Positions 27,501 through 36,085 of a stretch of 36,085 nt of DNA are shown one piece after another. The position numbers were made by a program, and so were the translations under genes. Under the pieces are notes generated by a model. The model did no database searches. It saw only the letters and a list, made by a program, of their open reading frames with translations, and was not told where the DNA came from. Every line of letters starts with the position of its first letter. Position 1 is the first letter of the stretch. Where the stretch lies: positions 1-36,085 of the forward strand of contig JAIPAF010000004.1 in assembly GCA_021740225.1 (NCBI GenBank). The letters are read 5' to 3'. The DNA is from Bacteroidales bacterium. Lineage in GTDB: Bacteria > Bacteroidota > Bacteroidia > Bacteroidales > UBA12077.

Positions 27501-27908
27501 TGAATCAGCCAGAAAAACTTCGAATTCTCCATTGACCGGATCATACCTATTCAATCCATAATTTGTGGCTATCCACAAAAGGCCCTTCTCCGATTCGATA
27601 ATGTCATTAATGTAGTTATGGGATAAGGAATTGGTATCAGTAGGTTTGTTTTTAAACGTCTTAAATTTATAGCCATCGAATCGATTAAGACCATCCTGCG
27701 TTCCAATCCATAGAAACCCACGTTTATCCTTCATGAAACAGGTAACGCTCGATTGAGAAAGTCCCTGATTGACGTTAAAATTGGTGGAGTGGATTATCTG
27801 TGCATAATTAAAGTTAAGCCCTGCTAAAGTCAATAAAATTACCAAACAGAAATTTCTTAATGTCCTATGTAATGAATGATATTTTCTGAATTGTGCAAAA
27901 ACCAACAT
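24570..27908 (-). CDS. Two-component-regulator-propeller sensor with Y_Y_Y domain, TM helix, coiled coil and SpoIIE/PP2C phosphatase output
   Basis: 1112 aa; about 13 repeats of the (L/I)W(I/V)GTxxGLxxF type; Y_Y_Y-like [61 protein letters not shown]; SpoIIE motifs [35 protein letters not shown] and [20 protein letters not shown]. Confidence 0.93.
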   Translation of the reverse strand: [1112 protein letters not shown]

Positions 27909-28228
27909 TATTTGGTTACAATATTGTTATATCCTCCTGGAATTCCCCGTATTAATTTCGTAATCTATGGGATACAATTTGATTAAAAGCGGATATAAAA
28001 AATCCTCGTTTCAAATCTATAAATCATTGACCAATCTCCCAATTTAGTGACTCTAAAATTAATCTTGGCATTCCCCAAATTTCAAAACGATAAAGATACA
28101 CAAATCATGATCATCCCATTCATATAAATGCCTTTTTAAATGATAATTTATATCACCTACTCCTTTATACTATTTCAGCAAAATAGCATTTCTTGCACCG
28201 GAAAAAGAACGAGGCGGTTATAATTCAA

Positions 28229-28266
28229 TAAAAATCCGCAGAAATCTTATTTTCTGCGGATTTTTA
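28229..28266 (-). terminator. Intrinsic terminator downstream of eno
   Basis: AAAATCCGCAGAAA-tcttat-TTTCTGCGGATTTTT: perfect 14-bp stem with T-tract. Confidence 0.88.
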
Positions 28267-28293
28267 AAAAGCATGATTTACTAAACCAGCAAT

Positions 28294-29592
<1,299 letters not shown>

Positions 29593-29671
29593 TTAATTTA
29601 TTGTGAATATTATGAATTATCGTCTCAAATTTATTCAATATAATTTATAATGCCATATAAACTCAATAATC

Positions 29672-29708
29672 AAAAAATAAAAAAGGGATGATTCAAATCA
29701 TCCCCTTT
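29672..29708 (-). terminator. Intrinsic terminator at the end of the rplQ operon
   Basis: GGGATGAT-tcaa-ATCATCCC, with a T-rich tract on the minus strand (CCCTTTTTTATTTTTTG). Confidence 0.8.
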
Positions 29709-29732
29709 ACAATCCATCTAAAAAATGAACAA

Positions 29733-30428
29733 TTACTCATCTTTTTTCTCTTCTTCGGAACCGCTGTCTTGCTGATCCGCTCCTCCTTTATTCTGTCTCT
29801 CTTCCCCGGAATCTTTTTGCTGTGCTTCGACTGATTCATCTTTTTGCTGTTGTTCTTCTGCCCCTTCTTGTCCTGTTATATCTTGTTTTTCCTCACTTAC
29901 AGACTGCTCTTCATCCGTGTCCCGTGACTGCACCTGAGGGCCTTCTTCGCTTTGGGAAGCCGGAGATTCCTGAGCTTCTTGCTGTGACGGTGACTTTTTC
30001 TTTCCACCTCTTCTTCGTCTTCGTCTACGTGAAGGGGTTTTCTTTTCTTCAGCAGAAGATGTATAGGTTTCATTATAATCTACCAGCTCCAAGAAACACA
30101 TCTCAGCATTATCCCCGTTACGGTTCCCGGTTTTCAATATCCGGGTATATCCTCCCGGGCGATCTCCAACCTTTTCTACCACATCCCTAAAAAGCTCGGA
30201 GACAGCAATCTTATTCTGTAAATAACTAAAGACCATTCTTCTTGAATGGGTATTGTCCTGCTTTGCTTTTGTTATAAGAGGTTCAACATAGGTTTTCAGG
30301 GCCTTGGCCTTTGCCGTAGTGGTTGATATTCTCTTATACAATATTAAAGAAGACGCCATATTGGCAAGCATAGCCTTCCTATGTGAACTCGTCCGGCCTA
30401 AATGATTGATCTTTTTTCGGTGTCTCAT
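29733..30428 (-). CDS. rplQ: 50S ribosomal protein L17 with long low-complexity C-terminal extension
   Basis: 231 aa; N-terminal [29 protein letters not shown]...[21 protein letters not shown] is L17; residues after about 125 are a basic patch then an E/Q/S/K-rich tail. Confidence 0.97.
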   Translation of the reverse strand: MRHRKKINHLGRTSSHRKAMLANMASSLILYKRISTTTAKAKALKTYVEPLITKAKQDNTHSRRMVFSYLQNKIAVSELFRDVVEKVGDRPGGYTRILKTGNRNGDNAEMCFLELVDYNETYTSSAEEKKTPSRRRRRRRGGKKKSPSQQEAQESPASQSEEGPQVQSRDTDEEQSVSEEKQDITGQEGAEEQQQKDESVEAQQKDSGEERQNKGGADQQDSGSEEEKKDE

Positions 30429-30432
30429 CCTT

Positions 30433-31425
30433 TTACTCTTTGTCTAATTTATACTTAGAAACATCCATTCCAAAATTGAGATTCATTTTATCCAACAATT
30501 CCTCCAGTTCGGCCAGTGATTTTTTGCCAAAATTTCTGAACTTCAACAAATCATTCTTATTGTACTGCACAAGATCGCCCAAAGTCTCAACTTCAGCTGC
30601 TTTAAGACAGTTCAAGGCTCGTACCGAAAGATCAAGGTCAGTTAATTTGGTTTTGAGCAATTGTCGCATATGAAGTGCCTCTTCATCGAACTCCTCTGTT
30701 TCATATTCTCCTTCCGTATCCAGTGTGATCTTTTCATCAGAAAACAACATCAGATGATAGATCAGAATTTTAGCCGCTTCTTTCAGCGCATCTTTCGGAT
30801 AAATCGATCCATCTGTAGTTATATCAAAAACAAGCTTTTCGTAGTCTGTTTTCTGCTCCACACGATAATTTTCTATAGAATATTTAACATTCTTAATCGG
30901 GGTAAAGATGGAATCAATGGGTATTATGCCTACTGCATCATCTTCGGATTTATTTTCCTCTGCCTGTACGTAACCCCTTCCCTTGTTAATATGAATCTCC
31001 ATTTGAAGTTTCACATCGGGTTCCATCGTACATATCAAAAGGTCTGGATTAAGAACCTTAAAATTAGTGAGAAAGTTATTCAACTCCCCCGCACGAAACT
31101 CATTCTTACCTTTTACGGTAACATTGATTTTTTCGTTGGTCACATCTTCGACAGTTTGTTTAAATCTAACCTGTTTAAGATTCAGAATAATCTCACTAAC
31201 ATCCTCAATGACACCTGTTATGGTTGAGAACTCGTGTTCAACACCTTCTATCTTTATTTTTGTGATAGCGTATCCTTCCAATGATGATAACAAAACCCTT
31301 CTTAAAGCATTGCCCACAGTAATTCCGTATCCGGGTTCCAATGGACGAAACTCAAAAGAACCCTGAGTTTCATCCGATTCGATCATAATGACCTTTTCGG
31401 GCTTCTGAAATTCTAATAAAGCCAT
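30433..31425 (-). CDS. rpoA: DNA-directed RNA polymerase subunit alpha
   Basis: 330 aa; [34 protein letters not shown]-terminal domain [42 protein letters not shown]. Confidence 0.99.
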   Translation of the reverse strand: MALLEFQKPEKVIMIESDETQGSFEFRPLEPGYGITVGNALRRVLLSSLEGYAITKIKIEGVEHEFSTITGVIEDVSEIILNLKQVRFKQTVEDVTNEKINVTVKGKNEFRAGELNNFLTNFKVLNPDLLICTMEPDVKLQMEIHINKGRGYVQAEENKSEDDAVGIIPIDSIFTPIKNVKYSIENYRVEQKTDYEKLVFDITTDGSIYPKDALKEAAKILIYHLMLFSDEKITLDTEGEYETEEFDEEALHMRQLLKTKLTDLDLSVRALNCLKAAEVETLGDLVQYNKNDLLKFRNFGKKSLAELEELLDKMNLNFGMDVSKYKLDKE

Positions 31426-31443
31426 AAATAAATGATATTAATA

Positions 31444-32052
31444 TTATTTTGAATACAATTCTACAATTAGCTGTTCTTTAATTTTCTCCGGTATCTCTTC
31501 TCTCTGCGGATTGTTAACAAATTTTCCCGCCATTTGCTGTCCATCCCATTCCAACCAGGAATATTTTGATACATTTGAAGATTCAAGTGAATCATTAATG
31601 ACTTCAAGGGATTTGGATCTTTCCCTTACACCAACAATATCTCCGGGGTGAACGTTATAGGATGGAATATTGGTTACTCTGCCATTGACTGTAATATGCC
31701 TATGCGATACAAGTTGTCTGGCGGCCCTGCGCGTTGGAGCTAAACCCAGGCGAAAGACCACATTATCCAATCTGGATTCGAGTAAAACCAGAAGGTTTTC
31801 ACCTGTAATACCCTTCTTCTGCGAAGCTTTTAAAAACGTATTATAGAATTGCTTCTCCAGCAAGCCGTACGTATATTTGGCTTTTTGCTTTTCCAGCAAT
31901 TGCATCCCATATTCCGAGAGTTTCCTTCTTTTCTTGGTCATTCCGTGTTGGCCCGGTGGATAATTCTTTTTCTCAAAATATTTATCCGGCCCAAAAATAG
32001 GTGCCCCAACTTTTCTTGCAATCTTTGATTTTGGTCCTCTATATCTAGCCAT
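31444..32052 (-). CDS. rpsD: 30S ribosomal protein S4
   Basis: 202 aa; [16 protein letters not shown]...[24 protein letters not shown]...[31 protein letters not shown]. Confidence 0.99.
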   Translation of the reverse strand: MARYRGPKSKIARKVGAPIFGPDKYFEKKNYPPGQHGMTKKRRKLSEYGMQLLEKQKAKYTYGLLEKQFYNTFLKASQKKGITGENLLVLLESRLDNVVFRLGLAPTRRAARQLVSHRHITVNGRVTNIPSYNVHPGDIVGVRERSKSLEVINDSLESSNVSKYSWLEWDGQQMAGKFVNNPQREEIPEKIKEQLIVELYSK

Positions 32053-32088
32053 ATTCTAATAATCAGTTTTTCTTGTAATGTATAATAA

Positions 32089-32478
32089 TTAAACTCTTCT
32101 CCTTTTTGGCGGACGACATCCATTATGTGGGATCGGAGTAATATCAACGATCTCCATTACCTGAATTCCGGTGTTGTTTATTGTTCTGATGGCCGATTCT
32201 CTGCCTGCGCCAGGGCCCCTTACATATACTTTTGCTTTTCTCATACCCAGATCATAAGCTATTTTGGCGCAATCCGCAGCGGCTACCTGGGCAGCGTAAG
32301 GAGTGTTCTTCTTGGAGCCTTTGAATCCCATCTTACCGGATGAAGCCCAGGAAATAACCTCTCCATTAGCGTTGGTCAGACTAATAATAATGTTATTAAA
32401 CGAAGCGTGGATATGAGCCTCACCACTCGGCTCAATAGAAACCTTTTTCCTTCTTGTTGTTCTACTTCTTTTCGCCAT
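32089..32478 (-). CDS. rpsK: 30S ribosomal protein S11
   Basis: 129 aa; [44 protein letters not shown]...[16 protein letters not shown]. Confidence 0.99.
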   Translation of the reverse strand: MAKRSRTTRRKKVSIEPSGEAHIHASFNNIIISLTNANGEVISWASSGKMGFKGSKKNTPYAAQVAAADCAKIAYDLGMRKAKVYVRGPGAGRESAIRTINNTGIQVMEIVDITPIPHNGCRPPKRRRV

Positions 32479-32488
32479 ATTTGATTAA

Positions 32489-32866
32489 TTATTTAATAGC
32501 TTTTTTCTTATTAGCAACGGTTTTCTTCTTTCCCTTTCTGGTTCTGGCATTATTACGTGTAGACTGACCCCTCACAGGCATACCTGAACGATGGCGTATG
32601 CCTCTGTAACAACCAATATCCATTAACCTTTTAATATTCATCTGCACTTCAGAACGCAAAGAACCCTCTACCTTATATTTTTCATTCAAAATGTTCCGCA
32701 GGGTGGATATCTGGTCGTCACTCCAGTCATTAACCCTAATGTTTTTATCAATTCCTGCTTCCTCCATGATTTTGGAAGCAGTACTTTTCCCTATACCATA
32801 GATATAGGTAAGGGCTATAACGCCTCTTTTGTTTTTGGGTAAATCAACTCCTACTATTCTTGCCAT
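32489..32866 (-). CDS. rpsM: 30S ribosomal protein S13
   Basis: 125 aa; [26 protein letters not shown]...[28 protein letters not shown]. Confidence 0.99.
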   Translation of the reverse strand: MARIVGVDLPKNKRGVIALTYIYGIGKSTASKIMEEAGIDKNIRVNDWSDDQISTLRNILNEKYKVEGSLRSEVQMNIKRLMDIGCYRGIRHRSGMPVRGQSTRNNARTRKGKKKTVANKKKAIK

Positions 32867-32902
32867 ATCTTTTTCAATTTGTGTGCAAAATTAACAACAA
32901 TG

Positions 32903-33019
32903 CTATCCTTGCCGTTGTTTTAACTTAGGATTCTTTTTATTGATAATGTACAAATGTCCTTTTCTTCTGACGATTTTACAATTGCTGCTTCTTTTCTTTA
33001 AAGATGCCTTTACTTTCAT
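32903..33019 (-). CDS. rpmJ: 50S ribosomal protein L36
   Basis: [38 protein letters not shown] (38 aa), internal Met of the ORF-track entry 32903..33091. Confidence 0.95.
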   Translation of the reverse strand: MKVKASLKKRSSNCKIVRRKGHLYIINKKNPKLKQRQG

Positions 33020-33050
33020 TTTTCCCGATATTTTATTATTCCCAGAAATT

Positions 33051-33269
33051 TTATTTATATCTATATGTAATACGTCCCCTGGAAAGATCATAGGGTGACA
33101 TTTCCACTTTTACCTTATCTCCGGGTAGAATTTTTATATAATGCATACGCATTTTGCCAGAAATATGGGCAGTTATAATATGCCCATTTTCGAGCTCTAC
33201 CCGAAACATAGCATTTGAGAGTGCTTCAACAATAGTACCGTCTTGTTCAATCGAAGGTTGCTTAGCCAT
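33051..33269 (-). CDS. infA: Translation initiation factor IF-1
   Basis: 72 aa; [62 protein letters not shown]. Confidence 0.99.
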   Translation of the reverse strand: MAKQPSIEQDGTIVEALSNAMFRVELENGHIITAHISGKMRMHYIKILPGDKVKVEMSPYDLSRGRITYRYK

Positions 33270-33281
33270 ACCTTTAAAAAC

Positions 33282-34061
33282 TTAATTTTCTGTTGATAAT
33301 TGATTCTCTATATATTCAAATGTTGACAAAATATCTGCTTCTCCGTTTCTAATTGCAAGGGCCAGTTCATAATGAGCAGAAGGTTTGTTGTCCATTGTTC
33401 TGATGGTCCAGCCATCGGGATCCTGCTTGATATTTCTTGTGCCCAGATTGATCATGGGTTCTACACAAATAACCAATCCCGGTTTCAGCTTTGGGCCCCT
33501 TCCCCTTTTCCCGTAATTGGGTACTTCTGGAGATTCGTGCATGCTGGAGCCCAAACCATGGCCTACCATTTCTCTTACTACTGAAAACCCCGCACCTTCC
33601 GCATGACTCTGCACCGCAAAGCTGATGTCGCCCACACGATTTCCTGCCACAGCTTTTTCAATACCTTTAAAAAGGGCCTCTTTAGTGGCTCTAAGCAATT
33701 TCTCCACTTCTTTATCAATCGCTCCTACTGAGAAGGTGTAGGCAGTATCCCCATAAAATCCGTTTTTGTAAGTTCCACAATCTATGGAGATAATGTCTCC
33801 CTCCTTCAATTCATAGTCCGAAGGAATCCCATGAACCACTGCGTCGTTAACAGAAGTGCATAGTGAATTGGGAAAACCTCCATATCCAAGAAAACCCGGC
33901 TCCGCCCCATGATCCCTAATGTATTCTTCTGCCCTTTTATCCAAAGCTGCAGTAGTTACACCGGGTTGAATCATTTTTCCGACTTCCGCCAGTGTGCTAG
34001 AAACCAATAGGTTATTCTCTCTAATCATTTCAATTTCTTCTGCACTCTTCAATTTCTGCAT
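33282..34061 (-). CDS. map: Type I methionyl aminopeptidase
   Basis: 259 aa; GGFPNSLCTSVNDAVVHGIPSD, DCGTYKNGFYGDTAYTF, MVGHGLGSSMHESPEVPNYG, VICVEPMINLG. Confidence 0.99.
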   Translation of the reverse strand: MQKLKSAEEIEMIRENNLLVSSTLAEVGKMIQPGVTTAALDKRAEEYIRDHGAEPGFLGYGGFPNSLCTSVNDAVVHGIPSDYELKEGDIISIDCGTYKNGFYGDTAYTFSVGAIDKEVEKLLRATKEALFKGIEKAVAGNRVGDISFAVQSHAEGAGFSVVREMVGHGLGSSMHESPEVPNYGKRGRGPKLKPGLVICVEPMINLGTRNIKQDPDGWTIRTMDNKPSAHYELALAIRNGEADILSTFEYIENQLSTEN

Positions 34062-34091
34062 TCAAAGAACCTTTAACCATTTTTCCAGGAT

Positions 34092-35438
34092 CTATATTAC
34101 GGATGCACCCCCTGAACCTGAGCGACCTTTTATCCTGCCGGTTTTCATTAGCCCATCATAATGTCGCATGAGCAAGTGACTTTCAATCTGCTGGAGTGTA
34201 TCCAAAACTACACCTACCAATATTAACAACGAAGTTCCCCCGTAAAATTGTGCCCACTGTTGGTTTACCCCCGCTATCATTGCAAAAGAAGGCAAAATGG
34301 CGATCAGTGCAAGGAAAATAGAACCGGGTAAAGTAATCCGTGACATAATCCGGTCCAGAAATTCCACTGTTTTCCTGCCCGGTTTCACTCCGGGAATAAA
34401 ACCTCCGTTTTTCTTCATATCCTCTGCCATCTGCGATGGATTGATCGTAATAGCGGTATAAAAATATGTAAAAAGGATCACCATCACAGCAAATGTAAAG
34501 TTATACCAGAAACCCGTAAGGTTGGAAAAGGCTGCGGCAAATCCGGTAAGGGCTTCTGAATCAGCAAATCCGGCAATTGTAATGGGAACAAACATTAAAG
34601 CCTGGGCAAAGATGATGGGCATAACCCCGGCTGAGTTAACTTTTAAGGGGATATATTGGCGAACACCGCCATATTGCTTATTTCCCACAATCCTTTTGGC
34701 ATATTGTACAGGTATTTTGCGGGTACCCTGTACCAACAAGATCACTGCCACAAACACAAAGAACAGTATAATCATTTCAAGCAGAAAAGCTACCAGCCCA
34801 CCTCCTGCTTCTTCCAGTCTTGAAATGAATTCTGCAAATAAGGCATAGGGCAGGCGGGCTATAATACCAATCATGATGATCAGGGAAATCCCGTTTCCGA
34901 TACCTCTGTCGGTAATGCGTTCACCCAACCACATGATAAACATGGAACCGGCAGTTAAAATAATCACTGAAGAAACCCAAAAGAACGATCCTTCCAGAAC
35001 AAAGGCCGTTTCAGGCAATTGAACCTGTAAGTTTTTGAGATAACTGGGAGCCTGAATGACCAATATACCTACGGTAAGATATCGCGTAATCTGGTTAATT
35101 TTTCTTCTTCCGCTTTCTCCTTCTCTTTGAAGTCGCTGGAAGTAGGGTACTGCTATGCCCAAAAGCTGTACAACAATTGAGGCAGAAATATAAGGCATAA
35201 TCCCCAGGGAAAATATCGATGCGCGGGCAAAAGCCCCACCTGAAAACATATTCAGCAATCCCAATACACCTCCGGAAGTCTGTTGCTGAAGGGCATCCAA
35301 CTGACCGGGATCTACTCCTGGGAGGACTACAAAACTACCCAACCGGTATATTAGCAATATACCTAAGGTAAACAAAATACGTTGCCTCAGGTCTTCAATT
35401 TTCCAGATGTTCTTTATAGTCTCAATTAATTGCCTCAT
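34092..35438 (-). CDS. secY: Preprotein translocase subunit SecY
   Basis: 448 aa; about 10 TM helices; RQRILFTLGILLIYRLGSFVVLPGVD, LGIMPYISASIVVQLL, LGERITDRGIGNGISLIIMIGI, GFIPGVKPGRKT. Confidence 0.99.
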   Translation of the reverse strand: MRQLIETIKNIWKIEDLRQRILFTLGILLIYRLGSFVVLPGVDPGQLDALQQQTSGGVLGLLNMFSGGAFARASIFSLGIMPYISASIVVQLLGIAVPYFQRLQREGESGRRKINQITRYLTVGILVIQAPSYLKNLQVQLPETAFVLEGSFFWVSSVIILTAGSMFIMWLGERITDRGIGNGISLIIMIGIIARLPYALFAEFISRLEEAGGGLVAFLLEMIILFFVFVAVILLVQGTRKIPVQYAKRIVGNKQYGGVRQYIPLKVNSAGVMPIIFAQALMFVPITIAGFADSEALTGFAAAFSNLTGFWYNFTFAVMVILFTYFYTAITINPSQMAEDMKKNGGFIPGVKPGRKTVEFLDRIMSRITLPGSIFLALIAILPSFAMIAGVNQQWAQFYGGTSLLILVGVVLDTLQQIESHLLMRHYDGLMKTGRIKGRSGSGGASVI

Positions 35439-35445
35439 TATGAAA

Positions 35446-35892
35446 TTATAATTTTACTGCGGTTCCTTCAACTGATTCTATTGCTTCCCTGGCTGACTTT
35501 GAGAAGGCATGTGCGTGAACCTCAAGCTTTTTTGTAAGTTTTCCTTTACCCAGGATTTTTACAAGGTTTCCCTTTTTCACCAAACCATTATTGTATATAG
35601 TATCCAGATCGATCTTCCCGAGATTCTTCTCCTGTGCAAGTTTTTCGAGGGTATCCAAATTGACGACCTTGTATTCCTTCCTATTGATATTTTGGAAACC
35701 GAATTTGGGTACTCTTCTATAAAGCGGCATTTGTCCCCCTTCGAAACCCAATTTTCTTCTATAGCCACTTCTTGACTTCATCCCTTCTTTTCCTCTTGTA
35801 GAGCTTCCTCCTTTCCCGGATCCCTGGCCCCGACCTTTCCGGATTTTGGTCTTAGACGAATTTGGTGCAGGTTTTATCTTACTTAAGTCCAT
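35446..35892 (-). CDS. rplO: 50S ribosomal protein L15
   Basis: 148 aa; GRGQGSGKGGSSTRGKEGMKSRSGYRRKLGFEGGQMPLYRRVPKFGF. Confidence 0.99.
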   Translation of the reverse strand: MDLSKIKPAPNSSKTKIRKGRGQGSGKGGSSTRGKEGMKSRSGYRRKLGFEGGQMPLYRRVPKFGFQNINRKEYKVVNLDTLEKLAQEKNLGKIDLDTIYNNGLVKKGNLVKILGKGKLTKKLEVHAHAFSKSAREAIESVEGTAVKL

Positions 35893-35907
35893 ATCTTGGC
35901 TTCTATT

Positions 35908-36085
35908 TTATTTTAATTCTTCTACTTCTACTAAATGCTCAACCTTCTTAATCATGCCCCTAATTTGAGGAGTATCCTCCTTTTCCACAGAATGATTAAT
36001 CCGTTTTACTCCCAGTGCCTCCAGATTTTTCTTCTGTCTCTTTGTACTTCCAATCTTGCTTTTTACTTGGGTAACTTTCAACTTC
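35908..36085 (-). CDS. rpmD: 50S ribosomal protein L30 (N-terminus at window edge)
   Basis: Manual translation [58 protein letters not shown]; position after rplO. Not in the ORF track because the start lies off the edge. Confidence 0.95.
   Translation of the reverse strand, partial: KLKVTQVKSKIGSTKRQKKNLEALGVKRINHSVEKEDTPQIRGMIKKVEHLVEVEELK

Overview
36 kb of a Bacteroidota chromosome. Lineage is inferred from the rplQ-rpoA-rpsD-rpsK-rpsM-rpmJ-infA-map-secY-rplO-rpmD order followed by enolase, the short primary sigma factor, the DUF6089-like and paired OmpH/Skp genes next to bamA, and AT-rich spacers. Most of the window is conserved housekeeping: RluB-like pseudouridine synthase, endonuclease/exonuclease/phosphatase protein, uvrB, primary sigma factor, HtrA/DegP, dapF, murI, two ompH, bamA, uppS, nadK, CBS protein, pdxJ, alpha/beta hydrolase and exonuclease. 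No tRNA, rRNA, CRISPR array or intact mobile element was found. The parts worth a second look are: (1) a convergent signalling pair at 22.8-27.9 kb, made of a membrane hybrid 'histidine kinase' whose phospho-acceptor His is replaced by Tyr and whose ATP-binding boxes look degenerate but whose receiver domain is intact, facing a 13-repeat propeller/Y_Y_Y sensor whose output is an SpoIIE/PP2C phosphatase; (2) a 1077-aa five-module fusion redox enzyme; (3) two apparent gene-tail remnants (thioredoxin-like and membrane protein) abutting that enzyme, with a degenerate GGCAGTTGGCA-type repeat at the junction; (4) a triple AACGTTAA motif between divergent CBS and pdxJ genes; (5) a long low-complexity tail on L17; (6) several strong intergenic hairpins. 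All calls are from reading the sequence and supplied ORFs; no database search was run.
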